64,000 nt of DNA from Deltaproteobacteria bacterium HGW-Deltaproteobacteria-14 (GCA_002841945.1 PHBI01000003.1:1-64000); one strand, 5' to 3'; shown: positions 7,782 through 17,421, counted from the first letter of the stretch. Translations and numbers: made by a program. The notes: a model not told the origin generated them from the sequence alone.

Positions 7782-9910
7782 ACGGCGGCGCGGCGCCGGC
7801 GCAGGAGCAGGAGCAGGGCGGCCCCGAGGGCGAGGAGCCCGGTCGCGTCCGCGCCGCCCGCGCAGCCGCTCGACTTCTTCCCGCTGGTGCCGTCGACCGG
7901 GATCGGCTCGCTCACGCAGCCGTCGTCCGGTGTGCCGTCGCAGTTCTGGTCGACGCCGTCGCCGCAGACGTCCTCGGCGCCGGGGAACGTCCCGGCCGCG
8001 GTGTCGTCGCAGTCGAGGTCGACGCAGACCCCGTCGCCGTCAGCGTCCTCGCACGGGACGCCGCACACCCCACCGCTGCTGTCGCTGGCGACCACGCACT
8101 CGAGCCCGTCGGCGCAGTCGCGCGGCGTCGCGTCGGCGGCACACGCCTCGCCGTCGCCGAGGCCCGCTGCGGGCGCGCACGCTGTCCCGTCCGCGGTCGT
8201 CACGCAGGCCGTCCCGGTCGGGCAGCCGCCGCCGGCGAGGTCGCAGCCGGCCCCGATGACCATCTCCGGCGTACACATGAGCGACTCGGGCGCGCAGGAC
8301 TCGGCCGGGCACCCCTCGGTGATCCCCCCGTCGGCGCCGGTACACGCGGCTGCCGCACAGTCGCCGAGCGCCTCGTAGGCCGCCTGGGCGTCCGCGGTCG
8401 CCGCGTCGAAGCAGTCGCGGCGGCAGCTCGGGGCGTCGTCGTCGCAGGCGTCGCGGCAGGGGGCGATCGACGCGCAGTCGGCGTCACCGAAGACGGCCGG
8501 GAAGCACACGTCGATGTCGCCCTGGCACTTCTCGTGGGCGCACGCCTGGTACGCCTCGTCGGTCGCCTCGTCGCGGCACTGCTGGCGCAGACACCGCGTC
8601 AGCGCCGACACCTGTCCCTGCGCGTCGAGGGTGCCTTGCTCCTGGCACGCCGTCTGGCAGTCGCTGGTCTGGCACAGCGACATGCAGTCGTAGACGTGGG
8701 CGCAGTCCTGATCGCCGGTCGTCGTCGGCCCGGAGCCGGTGCAGACGTTGTAGGCGATGCTGCACTGCGCACGAACGCAGCTGCGATGCTGCTGAGAGCC
8801 AGGCGTGCCGGCGTCGGCGCACTTTTCTGCAGCGCACTCGAGAAGCGGCGCCACGCGCTCCTGCGCGTCCGGCGTGCCGGCGTTGATGCAGGCCTCTCGG
8901 CACGCGTCGCTGTCGCAGGCGTTGGCGCAGTTGTAGGTGTCGCGGCAGTCGGCGACGTGGCACACCGTGTCGTCGCAGCTGCCGTCCTCGAGGCAGGCCT
9001 CGCCGCAGAGGCACATCGCGGGGACGTTCTGGCATGTGGGGTCGCCCCCCTCGAGCGTGGTGCGGACCCAGTCGGCGTAGACGTCGACGCGGGTGCTGAT
9101 GGTGGCGGTCTGGCACGGGTCGCAGTTCGGGTTGAACGGCGAGCAGCCGTAGCCGGCCGAGGTGATGCCGATGACGTGGGGCACGCCGTCGACGTCGGCG
9201 AAGCCGGGCCCGCCGCTGTCGCCGAAGCAGGTGCCGGAGTCGACGAAGTTGCTGACGTAGTCGAGGGGCTCGAGGTGGTCGAGGTTGACGGTGGTCGAGC
9301 GCTTCAGCCCGGAGCCCGAAGACTGGATCCCCTCGGTGGCGCCGAAGCCGACCGTGAACACCTGCACCTGCGTCTCAGCGTCGCTCGCGGCCTGGACCAT
9401 CGCGACGATCGACTCGGCCTGAAAGGCGTTGGGCTCGACCCCGGTGATGGGCTCGGTGAGGTGGACCAGCGCGATGTCGTTGGAGTTCGTGTTGGGGTTG
9501 TAGTTGGGGTGCGGCACGAAGGCGTCGACGGCGTAGAGCGTGCCGTCGGCCGGCCCGCCCCCCTGCGCGCTGCGGGCGTCGTTGCCGATGAGAAAGCGGG
9601 TGTTCGACGGCTTGATCCCCTGCTGCTCGATCTCCGGCCCGGTGACGCAGTGCCCCGCGGTCAACACCCAGCTCGGCGCGATCAGCGTGCCGCTGCAGAA
9701 GGAGCCGGCGTAGTGGCCGTTGAACTCGAAGGTCAGCGCGCCGACCCCGGGCCAGCCGGTCTCCGCGACGCCGTTGACGATGGGCCTGGTGACCACGCTG
9801 AGCTCGTCCGCGGCGGTGGGCGTGGAGGCGTCGGACTGGCAGCCGCCGACCGCCGGCAGCGCCACGAGGGCGGCGAGCAGCGTGGGGGCGAGCGATAGGC
9901 GAGGGCGCAT
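7778..9910 (-). CDS. Trypsin-like serine protease with Cys-rich repeats and MYXO-CTERM-like tail
   Basis: A 710-residue exported protease. It has a signal peptide with a possible lipobox (AVGGC), then an S1 domain at about 42-285: IVNG activation-type start, TAGHC with the catalytic His, NDIALVHL with the Asp, and GDSGGP with the Ser near 232, so the triad is intact. Next are three Cys-rich repeats of roughly 75 residues (DC..C..C..C..C, then G-T-x-D-A-Q), a CDDTAAGTFPG/DQNCDGTPDDG metal-binding motif near 640, and a tail made of SSGCAGG, a hydrophobic stretch and RRRR. That tail matches the MYXO-CTERM sorting style known from myxobacteria. The ATG at 9910 starts the signal peptide; upstream frame is unlikely. 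The stop lies in repeat copy 3. Confidence 0.88.
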   Translation of the reverse strand: MRPRLSLAPTLLAALVALPAVGGCQSDASTPTAADELSVVTRPIVNGVAETGWPGVGALTFEFNGHYAGSFCSGTLIAPSWVLTAGHCVTGPEIEQQGIKPSNTRFLIGNDARSAQGGGPADGTLYAVDAFVPHPNYNPNTNSNDIALVHLTEPITGVEPNAFQAESIVAMVQAASDAETQVQVFTVGFGATEGIQSSGSGLKRSTTVNLDHLEPLDYVSNFVDSGTCFGDSGGPGFADVDGVPHVIGITSAGYGCSPFNPNCDPCQTATISTRVDVYADWVRTTLEGGDPTCQNVPAMCLCGEACLEDGSCDDTVCHVADCRDTYNCANACDSDACREACINAGTPDAQERVAPLLECAAEKCADAGTPGSQQHRSCVRAQCSIAYNVCTGSGPTTTGDQDCAHVYDCMSLCQTSDCQTACQEQGTLDAQGQVSALTRCLRQQCRDEATDEAYQACAHEKCQGDIDVCFPAVFGDADCASIAPCRDACDDDAPSCRRDCFDAATADAQAAYEALGDCAAAACTGADGGITEGCPAESCAPESLMCTPEMVIGAGCDLAGGGCPTGTACVTTADGTACAPAAGLGDGEACAADATPRDCADGLECVVASDSSGGVCGVPCEDADGDGVCVDLDCDDTAAGTFPGAEDVCGDGVDQNCDGTPDDGCVSEPIPVDGTSGKKSSGCAGGADATGLLALGAALLLLLRRRRAAV

Positions 9911-10163
9911 TGGGGGCTCCTGGGGGCCGCGAGGCGGGCAGCAGAAGAACGCCGCGGCGGCGCGAGAGTCAACAGCGAGGACGGCCACAGGGGCGCGCGG
10001 GCGCCTCCCGTGTGGCTCTGCGGCGCCCGCAACGGCGCCCACGCGCGATCGTCCGTCGGGACGCGACCTCGCGCTGCGACGTTGAGGCGCACCGCGGTCG
10101 CCTTTCGGGGCGGCACCCGGTGTGCTATCGCGCAGGTATCCAGAACCAGCGGAGGACCAACCG

Positions 10164-12287
10164 ATGCGTTCGAACGCGCTCTCGAGACTCGACCGAACCC
10201 ACCCCTCGCTCCCGGCCCTGGCGGCGCTGCTGCTCTTCACCGCCCTCGCCGGCTGCCCCGGCGCGCAGCTCGTCAGCCCGCCCGACCCGACCCCCGCGGC
10301 CGACGCCGCGCCGCCCCCGCCGGTGCAGGCGGTCGGCCACCCGTCGAGCGAGCTGATCCCGCGCGCGACCTTCTTCGGCAACCCCGAGCGGGCCAACGTG
10401 CAGATCAGCCCCGACGGCAAGTACCTGTCGTGGCTCGCGCCGCGCGAGGGCGTGCTGAACGTCTGGATCGCCCCGGTCGACGAGCTCGACGAGGCGCGCG
10501 CCGTCACGACCGACACGGCGCGCCCGGTCCACCAGTACTTCTGGGCCTTCGACAAGAAGCACCTGCTGTACCTCCAGGACCAGGCGGGCGACGAGGACTT
10601 CCACGTCTACGCCGTCGACGTCACCACCGCGGGCGCGCCGGCGGTCGACCTGACCCCGCTCGACAAGGTGCGCGCGTTCGTCATGGGGGTCAGCCACAAG
10701 CAGCCGAAGACCATCCTGGTCGGGCTCAACGACCGCGATCCGCAGTACCACGACGTCTACTCGGTCGACCTGGCCAGCGGCGCGCGCACCCAGGTGCTCG
10801 AGAACACCGAGTACGCCGGCTTCCTCGTCGATGACGACTACAACGTGCGCTTCGGAGTGGCCATGCTCCCCGACGGCAGCTCCGTCGTCACCGAGCTCCG
10901 CCCCAAGCGCAACAAGGCCGCCTACACCATCGAGATCCCGGCGGGTGACACGATGACCACCAACGTCGAGGGCTTCGACCGGAGCGGCCGCAACCTGTAC
11001 CTCGTCGACAGCCGCGGGCGCGACACCGGGGCGCTGTTCAGCGTCAACCTCGCGACCGGCAAGGCGAAGCTCCTCGCCGAGGACGCCCGCGCCGACGTCG
11101 GGAGCGTCATGACCCACCCGACGAAGAACACGGTCCAGGCGGTGTCCTTCGACTACGACAAGGTGTCGTGGAAGGTGCTCGACCGCACGATCCAGAAGGA
11201 CTTCGACGCCCTCGCCGAGGTCGCGCCCGGCGACTTCTCGGTCGCGTCGCGCACCCTCGACGACAAGACCTGGGTCGTGGCCTTCCGCAGCGACGTCCAG
11301 CCCGCCTCCTACTACCTCTGGAACCGCCGCGCCAAGCGCGCGACGTTCCTGTTCTCCTCGCGGCCGGCCCTCGACGGGCTGCCGCTCGCGCGGATGCACC
11401 CGAAGCTCATCCCGACCCGCGACGGGCTGACGCTGGTGAGCTACCTGACCCTGCCCCCGGCCAGCGACCCCGACGGGGACGGCGTCGCGGACAGCGCCGG
11501 GCCGCTGGTGCTGCTCGTCCACGGCGGCCCCTGGGCGCGCGACGACTGGGGCTACAGCGGCCTCGTGCAGATGCTGGCCAACCGCGGCTACGCCGTGCTG
11601 CAGGTGAACTTCCGCGGCTCGACCGGCTTCGGCAAGGCGTACGTCAACGCCGGCGACAAGGAGTGGGGCAAGAAGATGCACGAGGACCTGCTCGACGCCG
11701 TCGCCTGGGCGGTCGAGGCCAAGGTCGCGCCGGCCGACCGGATCGGCATCATGGGCGGGAGCTACGGCGGCTACGCGACGCTGGCGGGCCTCACGCTGAC
11801 CCCGAAGGTCTTCGCGTGCGGCGTGGACATCGTCGGGCCGTCGAACCTGCTGACCCTCATCAAGTCGATCCCGCCCTACTGGGCGCCGATGATCGCCATC
11901 TTCAAGACGCGCATGGGCGACTGGACGACCCCCGAGGGCGAGGCGGCGCTGCAGGCCGTGTCGCCCATCACCCACGTCGGCGCCATCGAGCGCCCGCTGC
12001 TCATCGGCCAGGGCAAGAACGACCCGCGCGTGAACCAGGCGGAGTCCGACCAGATCGTCAACGCCATGAAGGAGCGCGGGATCCCGGTGACGTACGTGCT
12101 GTTCCCCGACGAGGGGCACGGCTTCCACCGCCCGGAGAACAGCCTGGCCTTCTTCGCGGTCACCGAGGCCTTCCTCTCGGCCCACCTCGGCGGGCTCTAC
12201 CAACCGCTGGGCGCCGACGCCTTCGCCGGCTCGACGATGCAGGTCCGTGCCGGGCGCGAGGGGATCCCCGGGATGCCCACCCCCTGA
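10164..12287 (+). CDS. Prolyl-oligopeptidase-family (S9) serine peptidase, lipoprotein
   Basis: A 707-residue S9 peptidase: an N-terminal beta-propeller (about 50-430) followed by an alpha/beta-hydrolase domain. The triad is visible: Ser533 in GGSYGGYA, Asp620 in KNDPRVN, His652 in EGHGFHRP. The oxyanion region VHGGPWARDDWGY is also present. The signal peptide ends in a lipobox (LAGC, Cys31), so the enzyme is likely anchored in the envelope and cleaves short peptides. GGAGGA at 10151-10156, 7 nt before the ATG at 10164, fixes the start. A loop with DPDGDGVADS (Ca-binding-like, T3-type) sits just before the hydrolase domain. Convergent with the GH5 gene, 41 bp apart. Confidence 0.93.
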   Translation: MRSNALSRLDRTHPSLPALAALLLFTALAGCPGAQLVSPPDPTPAADAAPPPPVQAVGHPSSELIPRATFFGNPERANVQISPDGKYLSWLAPREGVLNVWIAPVDELDEARAVTTDTARPVHQYFWAFDKKHLLYLQDQAGDEDFHVYAVDVTTAGAPAVDLTPLDKVRAFVMGVSHKQPKTILVGLNDRDPQYHDVYSVDLASGARTQVLENTEYAGFLVDDDYNVRFGVAMLPDGSSVVTELRPKRNKAAYTIEIPAGDTMTTNVEGFDRSGRNLYLVDSRGRDTGALFSVNLATGKAKLLAEDARADVGSVMTHPTKNTVQAVSFDYDKVSWKVLDRTIQKDFDALAEVAPGDFSVASRTLDDKTWVVAFRSDVQPASYYLWNRRAKRATFLFSSRPALDGLPLARMHPKLIPTRDGLTLVSYLTLPPASDPDGDGVADSAGPLVLLVHGGPWARDDWGYSGLVQMLANRGYAVLQVNFRGSTGFGKAYVNAGDKEWGKKMHEDLLDAVAWAVEAKVAPADRIGIMGGSYGGYATLAGLTLTPKVFACGVDIVGPSNLLTLIKSIPPYWAPMIAIFKTRMGDWTTPEGEAALQAVSPITHVGAIERPLLIGQGKNDPRVNQAESDQIVNAMKERGIPVTYVLFPDEGHGFHRPENSLAFFAVTEAFLSAHLGGLYQPLGADAFAGSTMQVRAGREGIPGMPTP

Positions 12288-12328
12288 GCGGCCGTCGCGC
12301 GTCGCGATTGCTGCGATGCAGCGAGAAG

Positions 12329-13843
12329 CTAATCGTTATTCCATTCAAGAATGATGGAGTAATTGTCGCCCCATGAGATCGCGGTTGCGGGAGGACACGT
12401 CCAGGCCCCGGTCGGGGCGTCCTCGGCCTGGGCACACGGCACCGGCGCGTCGGGGCTGGCGACCGGCGCGACGGCGACGGTGACCGGGGCGTCGGCGCCG
12501 ACCCACAGCTCGACCGGGGCGTCGTAGGACCACGTGAAGGTCGCGCGGTAGCGGCGGGCGTCGAGGTCGAGCTCGGCGTCGACGAAGGGGCCCGGCACGC
12601 GGCGCGGGTAGGGGTGCGCGAGGAGGTCGACGATCGGCAGGAACGCGCCGTCGGCGTCGCGCAGGCCGAAGTCCGAGTCCTTGTCGTCGGAGTACCAGGC
12701 GAAGCCCCAGCCGCGGGCGGCGAAGCGAGTGACGAGGGCGCCGAGGTAGAGGTCCATGGTGCCGATCGCGGTCGGGCCGCCCATCTCGCCGACCCAGGTG
12801 GGGACCCCGGGGGCGCCGCCGCCGAGCAGCGCCGCCGACTCGGCCATGGCGCCGAGGGCGTGGTCGATGTCGTCGGCGTAGGCGAGCTGGTACTCGCCGC
12901 CGTCGTGGACCCCGGGGTGGTAGTAGTGGGGCGCGAAGGCGATGTCGGGGCCGGGTGTGGGGGTGAACTCGGCGACGAGCCCGAGGGACTGGTAGGGCGG
13001 GGCGCCGAAGAAGACGACGCGGTCCGGGGCGACGGCGCGCAGGGCGGCGGCGAGCTGCTCCTGGCGGGGCTGCCAGACGTCCGGCACGAAGTCGGTGAGG
13101 TCGGCGGTGCCCTGGTGGGGCTCGTTGAGCAGATCGAAGCCGACGACCGCCGGGTGGTCGCCGTAGCGCGCGGCGACGGCGACCCAGGCGTCGACGAGGT
13201 AGGAGAAGACCGCGTCGTCGCCGTAGAGGTTGTCGAAGCAGGCGGCGACCTGCGGGGACAAGTAGTTGAGAAACCACGGGGACTTGGGCTCATAGGCGTC
13301 GTACTGGGCCTGGTCGCAGGCCCAGGCCGGGGCGCCGTTGTCGCCGAAGCCCTCGCCGAAGATGTCCTGGTGCATGTCGAGGACGACGAGGAGGCCCGCG
13401 GCGTGGGCCCAGTCGAGGCGGTCGCCGAGGGCGTCGAGCCAGGCGCCGTCGAGCTCGCCCTCGGTGGGCATGATGGCGGCCCAGTGGACGAGCAGGCGGA
13501 CGCTGTTCAGGCCGGTGGCGGCGAGGCTGGCGAAGTCCTCGGGGCCCTGCCAGGGCAGGCGGTCGGGGGTGTACTTGGTGGACTGGGCGACGTTGGCGCC
13601 GTGGAGCAGCACGGTGCGGCCGGCGGCGTCCTGGATCCACGGGCCGGCGGTGTGGAAGCCGGGGCCGGGCGGGGTGAGGGGCGCCGGCGGCGGGGTGGTG
13701 TCGGGGACCTCGGTGTCGGCCACGTCGCCCGCGGTGTCGGCGCCGTCGAGAGGGTCGGCGCTGCCGGCGTCCGGGTCACCGCAGCCCGCGGCGACGGCGG
13801 TGGCGAGCAGCAGGCGGCAGGTCGAGCGAATGGTGGGGAGCAT
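12329..13843 (-). CDS. Glycoside hydrolase family 5-like lipoprotein
   Basis: A 504-residue predicted lipoprotein (lipobox AVAAGC, Cys21) with an Asp/Thr/Pro-rich linker, then a (beta/alpha)8 glycosidase domain of the GH5 type. The general acid/base is Glu241 in LLNEPHQ and the nucleophile Glu353 in VGEMGG. Other supporting motifs are LLHGANVAQS, NSVRLLVHW and LVVLDMHQD. The order resembles endoglycoceramidase- or cellulase-like GH5 members; the substrate cannot be set from sequence. A beta-rich C-terminal domain follows. The ATG at 13843 begins the signal peptide. It is divergent from the crotonase gene. Confidence 0.85.
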   Translation of the reverse strand: MLPTIRSTCRLLLATAVAAGCGDPDAGSADPLDGADTAGDVADTEVPDTTPPPAPLTPPGPGFHTAGPWIQDAAGRTVLLHGANVAQSTKYTPDRLPWQGPEDFASLAATGLNSVRLLVHWAAIMPTEGELDGAWLDALGDRLDWAHAAGLLVVLDMHQDIFGEGFGDNGAPAWACDQAQYDAYEPKSPWFLNYLSPQVAACFDNLYGDDAVFSYLVDAWVAVAARYGDHPAVVGFDLLNEPHQGTADLTDFVPDVWQPRQEQLAAALRAVAPDRVVFFGAPPYQSLGLVAEFTPTPGPDIAFAPHYYHPGVHDGGEYQLAYADDIDHALGAMAESAALLGGGAPGVPTWVGEMGGPTAIGTMDLYLGALVTRFAARGWGFAWYSDDKDSDFGLRDADGAFLPIVDLLAHPYPRRVPGPFVDAELDLDARRYRATFTWSYDAPVELWVGADAPVTVAVAPVASPDAPVPCAQAEDAPTGAWTCPPATAISWGDNYSIILEWNND

Positions 13844-13929
13844 CCGGTCCTCGGGGGGGGGCGCGGCGACCGGCGCGGATGCTAGCACAGGCCGGTCCCG
13901 TGGCGCGTCGCCAACCCGGGCGTCGATGC

Positions 13930-14018
13930 GGGCGGGACGCCCACCGTCCGTCGCCGCTACCCCCGACTCCGGCGCGCGAAGGCCGATGGCGGGCGGGGCG
14001 GCCACCGTCCATCGGCGC
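13930..14018. repeat. Imperfect 28-bp direct repeat pair, 61-bp period
   Basis: Two copies of a GC-rich 28-mer (13930-13957 and 13991-14018), sharing GGGCGGG, CACCGTCC and TCG-CGC blocks with about five mismatches. They lie in the 262-bp divergent spacer between the GH5 and crotonase genes. They could be a duplicated regulator site or a chance product of base composition. Confidence 0.4.
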
Positions 14019-14105
14019 GGCCCCAGCGGTCCGGCTGTCGCGCCCGCGGCGTGCTCGGGGTATCGTCTCCCTCGCGCCGCGCGACGACGGCGGCAGGAGG
14101 ACCCG

Positions 14106-14918
14106 ATGAGCGAGGGACGCGTGGAGCTGCGCCGCGAGGGGCACGTGGCGGTGCTGATCATCGACCGGCCGGAGCGGCGCAACGCGCTGAACGAGGCGCT
14201 GTGGCACGCGCTCGACGCGGCGCTCGCCGCGATCGAGGCCGCCCCGCCGCGCGCGGTGGTGCTGACCGGCGCCGGCGACCGGGCGTTCTGCGCCGGCATG
14301 GACGTCAACCCGGACAACCCCCAGGTCGCCAGGCTCATCGGGGCGGTCCAGCGCGGTGACGTCGGTCCAGCCGCGGCGCTGCTCGTGGGGCTCCGGCGGA
14401 TCGTCGACCGGCTCGCCGACCTGCCCGTCCCCACCATCGCCGCGATCAACGGCCTGGCCTATGGTGGCGGCGCCGAGATCGCCGCCCGCTGTGACCTCCG
14501 GGTGGTCGACCCCGCGGCGACGATCTGCTTCTCCGAGGTCCGCCTCGGCCTGATGCCCGATCTCGGCGGCGGGGTCGCGCTGACCCGGCTCCTGGGCCCG
14601 GGGCGGGCGGCCGACCTGATCCTCACCTCGCGCCGGATCGCCCCCGACGAGGCCCTCGCGCTCGGCCTCGTCAACCGCGTCAGCGCCCCCGGGGCCGCGC
14701 TGGCCGAGGCGATCGCGCTCGGGGCGGAGATCAGCGCCAACGGACCGCGGGCCGTGCGCTCCGCCCTCCAGATCATCCGCCGCACCCCATCGCTGAGCGA
14801 CGAAGAGGCCCTGGCCGAGGAGCTGCGCAGCGCCGCGGCGCTCATCGCGTCGGGGGAGTGCGCCGTCGGAATCCCCGCCTTCATGGCGCGCCGCACGCCC
14901 GACTTCCCCGAGGCCTGA
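14106..14918 (+). CDS. Enoyl-CoA hydratase/isomerase (crotonase) family protein
   Basis: A 270-residue crotonase-fold enzyme. Landmarks are IIDRPERRNALNEAL, GAGDRAFCAGMDV (CoA/oxyanion pocket), INGLAYGGGAEIAARCDLRV and FSEVRLGLMPDLGGG, in the usual order and spacing. Members hydrate or isomerise acyl-CoA thioesters in fatty-acid or aromatic degradation. The PDLGG position differs from the PGAGG seen in many hydratases, so another crotonase reaction is possible. AGGAGG at 14095-14100 ends 5 nt before the ATG. No other beta-oxidation gene is adjacent, so its pathway is open. Confidence 0.9.
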   Translation: MSEGRVELRREGHVAVLIIDRPERRNALNEALWHALDAALAAIEAAPPRAVVLTGAGDRAFCAGMDVNPDNPQVARLIGAVQRGDVGPAAALLVGLRRIVDRLADLPVPTIAAINGLAYGGGAEIAARCDLRVVDPAATICFSEVRLGLMPDLGGGVALTRLLGPGRAADLILTSRRIAPDEALALGLVNRVSAPGAALAEAIALGAEISANGPRAVRSALQIIRRTPSLSDEEALAEELRSAAALIASGECAVGIPAFMARRTPDFPEA

Positions 14919-15011
14919 CGCCCTCCGCGAGGAGGCTACACAACCCGGGTCGACCCCAGTAAGGTGCCCTCCTGCGCCGCGCCGGCGACACCGGGTGAAG
15001 GTTGGTTTTTC

Positions 15012-15785
15012 GTGAAGATCGTGACCTGGAACGTCAACTCGCTCAACGCCCGCGCGGACTACGTGGGCCGCTTCCTCGACGCCGAGGCCCCGGACGTGCT
15101 GGCGATCCAGGAGCTCAAGATGGAGGCCGCGCAGGTCCCGCGCGAGCTCTTCGAGTCCCGGGGCTATCACCTCGCGATGCACGCGCAGCCGCGCTGGAAC
15201 GGCGTCCTCATCGCGTCGAAGGCGCCGATCAGCGACGTCATGGCCGGGCTCCCCGCCGCCGAGGAGGACGAGGCGCGGATCATCGCCGCGACGACCTTCG
15301 GCGTCCGCTTCGTCGACCTCTACTGTCCTCAGGGCCAGGCGGCGGACTCCCCCAAGTTCGCCTACAAGCTGCGCTTCTACGACGGACTCATCGCGTGGCT
15401 GCGCGGCGTCGTCACCCCCGACGCCCCGTGGGTCGTGCTCGGCGACCTCAACATCGCCCCGTGCCCCGAGGACATCTGGGATCCGGCCGCCTTCGCCGGG
15501 GTCCCGAGCTTTCACCCCGAGGAGCACGCCCGCTGGGCCGAGCTCGTCTCCTTCGGCCTGCGCGACGTCGTCGTCGAGCACACCACGCCGCCGTTCTTCA
15601 CCTTCTGGGACTACCGCGGCGGCGCGTTCCACAGGCATCACGGCATGCGCATCGACCATGTGTTGACGACCGCGCCGGTCGCCGCGCGCGTGACCGACGT
15701 CGCCGTCCCGCGCGACTGGCGCAAGAAGGTCGAGGGCCTCACCCCCTCCGATCACGCGCCCTTGGTCGTGATCCTCGCGGAATAA
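15012..15785 (+). CDS. xthA: Exodeoxyribonuclease III
   Basis: A 257-residue Xth-type exonuclease III/AP endonuclease acting in base-excision repair. The motifs are complete: IVTWNVNSLNAR, IQELKME with the metal-binding Glu, LYCPQGQ, GDLNIAPCPEDIWDP, MRIDHVLTT and PSDHAPLV. The length is standard. A GTG start at 15012 is chosen because the family begins with M-K-I-V-T-W-N; the upstream frame has no conservation. It stands alone, about 90 bp before the next gene. Confidence 0.95.
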   Translation: MKIVTWNVNSLNARADYVGRFLDAEAPDVLAIQELKMEAAQVPRELFESRGYHLAMHAQPRWNGVLIASKAPISDVMAGLPAAEEDEARIIAATTFGVRFVDLYCPQGQAADSPKFAYKLRFYDGLIAWLRGVVTPDAPWVVLGDLNIAPCPEDIWDPAAFAGVPSFHPEEHARWAELVSFGLRDVVVEHTTPPFFTFWDYRGGAFHRHHGMRIDHVLTTAPVAARVTDVAVPRDWRKKVEGLTPSDHAPLVVILAE

Positions 15786-15880
15786 TCGGGGCGCCGCGCG
15801 GTTTTCGGTGAATTTCGAGGCGTCGCCTGCGTCTCGGGCACCTGGTTCGGACTTCATCCGCTCGGCTCACCGAGAGGCGC

Positions 15881-17326
15881 GTGCGCAGGAACGCCGCCAT
15901 CTTCGCGACTCTGGTCGGCCTCCTCACCCCCGCCGCGGCCCACGCCGTGACCTGGACGGAGGTCGAGGCCGTCGTGCGCCCAGCCCTCGCCAAGGTCCTC
16001 ACGCCCGACGAGATCGACCGCCTCCTCGCCCGCGACAACGTCCGGCGCGCGCTGTTCGAGACCCTCGACGGCTGGGACGGGCGCCACGACCGCCTCGTCG
16101 TGGGCCTCGGCGCGGGCGGTGACCTCGAGCTGCGCGCGGTCCTCGGCGCCGCCCGCACCAGCTGCACGACGACCCTCAGCCGCAGCGAGAGCGGCGCGAG
16201 CGAGCCCCTCTGCACCGAGACCGTCGACGAGGTGGCGCGCGGCGTCGACCTCGGTCGCGACCTCTGGCTCCCCGCCCCGCGCCCGCGCCCGCGCCCGCGC
16301 CCGCCGCGCCCGCCGAGCCCCCCGCCCTTCGACCCCATGGGCGACGCGCCGCCGTCCGACACCGTGGTGCGTCGGATCGACATCCCCCCCTTCGAGGACC
16401 CGCACGGCCCCGAGGTCACCGAGGCGCTCCGCGACTGGAGCGACTTCCAGGGCGGCCTCGGGGGACGACACTGGCAGGACCCCTTCCTGCCGAAGGACCT
16501 CACCGAGTCCGGCACCGCGCTGATCGAGCCGCCGAAGTTCAACCCGCTCATCGAGGAGGGGATGACCGCCAACCTGCGCAACCCCTTCGACGAGTCGCGG
16601 ATGGGCGCGCTCCTCGACATCCCGGCGCCCACCATCCTCAGCCTGTCGCGCGACGTGAGCGAGGCCCCCCTCATCGAGACCCTCGACGACGCCTGCGTCG
16701 CCGACTGGAAGGCCGAGGTGCGCACCACCCCGCCGGACCTGCGGTGCTTCCGCGCCTTCACCCAGAACGCCCGCCTCGACAAGGGCCTCTTCTACAACGT
16801 GAAGAAGGCGCTGAGCGTCTTCGGCTTCAACTTCTCCAACCCCGTCCTCGACATGCTCGTCGCCATCGAGATGCGCGACGCCGCCTCCCACCGCGCCTAC
16901 AACGTGGTGTGGGCCGCGGTCTGGATCGACTTCGTCACCGCCGACCCCGACGCCCGCCTCGCCGCCTCCCTCGGCAGCCTCACCGAGGAGGAGCGGCGCT
17001 TCCTGCGGCGGCGGCTGTGGCGCTGGTGGATCGAGCGCGACTTGCGCCCCTATCGCGCCCTCATCACGTCGATTTACGAGCAGCACTTCGTCGCGCTGTA
17101 CCCCGAGGCCAAGGACAACGCCGGCCTCCCCAAGCGCGCCTTCTTCAACAACACCTGGCTGTGGGTCTCGAACTGGCTCTCCGAGGTCGGTCGCCTGCCC
17201 GACGAGACCGTCACCGCCGCCTACGGGCGCCTCGGGACCCGCGAGCGCCGCGTCATCGACGCCTTCGTCGCGGACTCCATGGTCGCTCAGCGCTTCCCCG
17301 GCCCCTGCGCCCTGCTGAGCCGGTAG
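15881..17326 (+). CDS. Exported protein of unknown function
   Basis: A 481-residue secreted protein with a signal peptide (MRRNAAIFATLVGLLTPAAAHA). An N-terminal domain of about 100 residues has two or three Cys (RTSCTTTLS, SEPLCTET). A Pro/Arg repeat linker at about 128-146 (PRPRPRPRPP) leads to a large alpha-helical, Trp/Phe-rich domain. I recognise no family. Motifs include VKKALSVFGFNFSNP and FFNNTWLWVSNWLSE. GTG start at 15881 follows GAGAGG closely. The stop codon is embedded in a hairpin that may be its terminator. Confidence 0.75.
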   Translation: MRRNAAIFATLVGLLTPAAAHAVTWTEVEAVVRPALAKVLTPDEIDRLLARDNVRRALFETLDGWDGRHDRLVVGLGAGGDLELRAVLGAARTSCTTTLSRSESGASEPLCTETVDEVARGVDLGRDLWLPAPRPRPRPRPPRPPSPPPFDPMGDAPPSDTVVRRIDIPPFEDPHGPEVTEALRDWSDFQGGLGGRHWQDPFLPKDLTESGTALIEPPKFNPLIEEGMTANLRNPFDESRMGALLDIPAPTILSLSRDVSEAPLIETLDDACVADWKAEVRTTPPDLRCFRAFTQNARLDKGLFYNVKKALSVFGFNFSNPVLDMLVAIEMRDAASHRAYNVVWAAVWIDFVTADPDARLAASLGSLTEEERRFLRRRLWRWWIERDLRPYRALITSIYEQHFVALYPEAKDNAGLPKRAFFNNTWLWVSNWLSEVGRLPDETVTAAYGRLGTRERRVIDAFVADSMVAQRFPGPCALLSR

Positions 17327-17346
17327 CGCCTGCGCTGCGCGCTACC
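17322..17346 (+). terminator. Stem-loop overlapping the stop codon of the 15881 gene
   Basis: Perfect 8-bp arms GGTAGCGC (17322-17329) and GCGCTACC (17339-17346) with a 9-nt loop. The TAG stop of the upstream gene lies inside the left arm. There is no T tract, so this would be a non-canonical terminator or a 3'-end protecting hairpin. Confidence 0.5.
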
Positions 17347-17421
17347 ACCACGTCGTGGCCCGTTTGTCAGCCGCTCGGGGCGGCGGCATGATGTCCGGGA
17401 CTCCAGCCGGGACCCGTCGTC

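Noticed and set aside
7769-9898. A 709-codon plus-strand frame opposite the trypsin-like gene
   Set aside because: The minus strand encodes an intact serine protease triad and MYXO-CTERM tail; the plus frame shows no domain.
16280-16320. GCGCCC-type simple repeat
   Set aside because: It encodes the Pro/Arg linker of the exported protein at 15881-17326.
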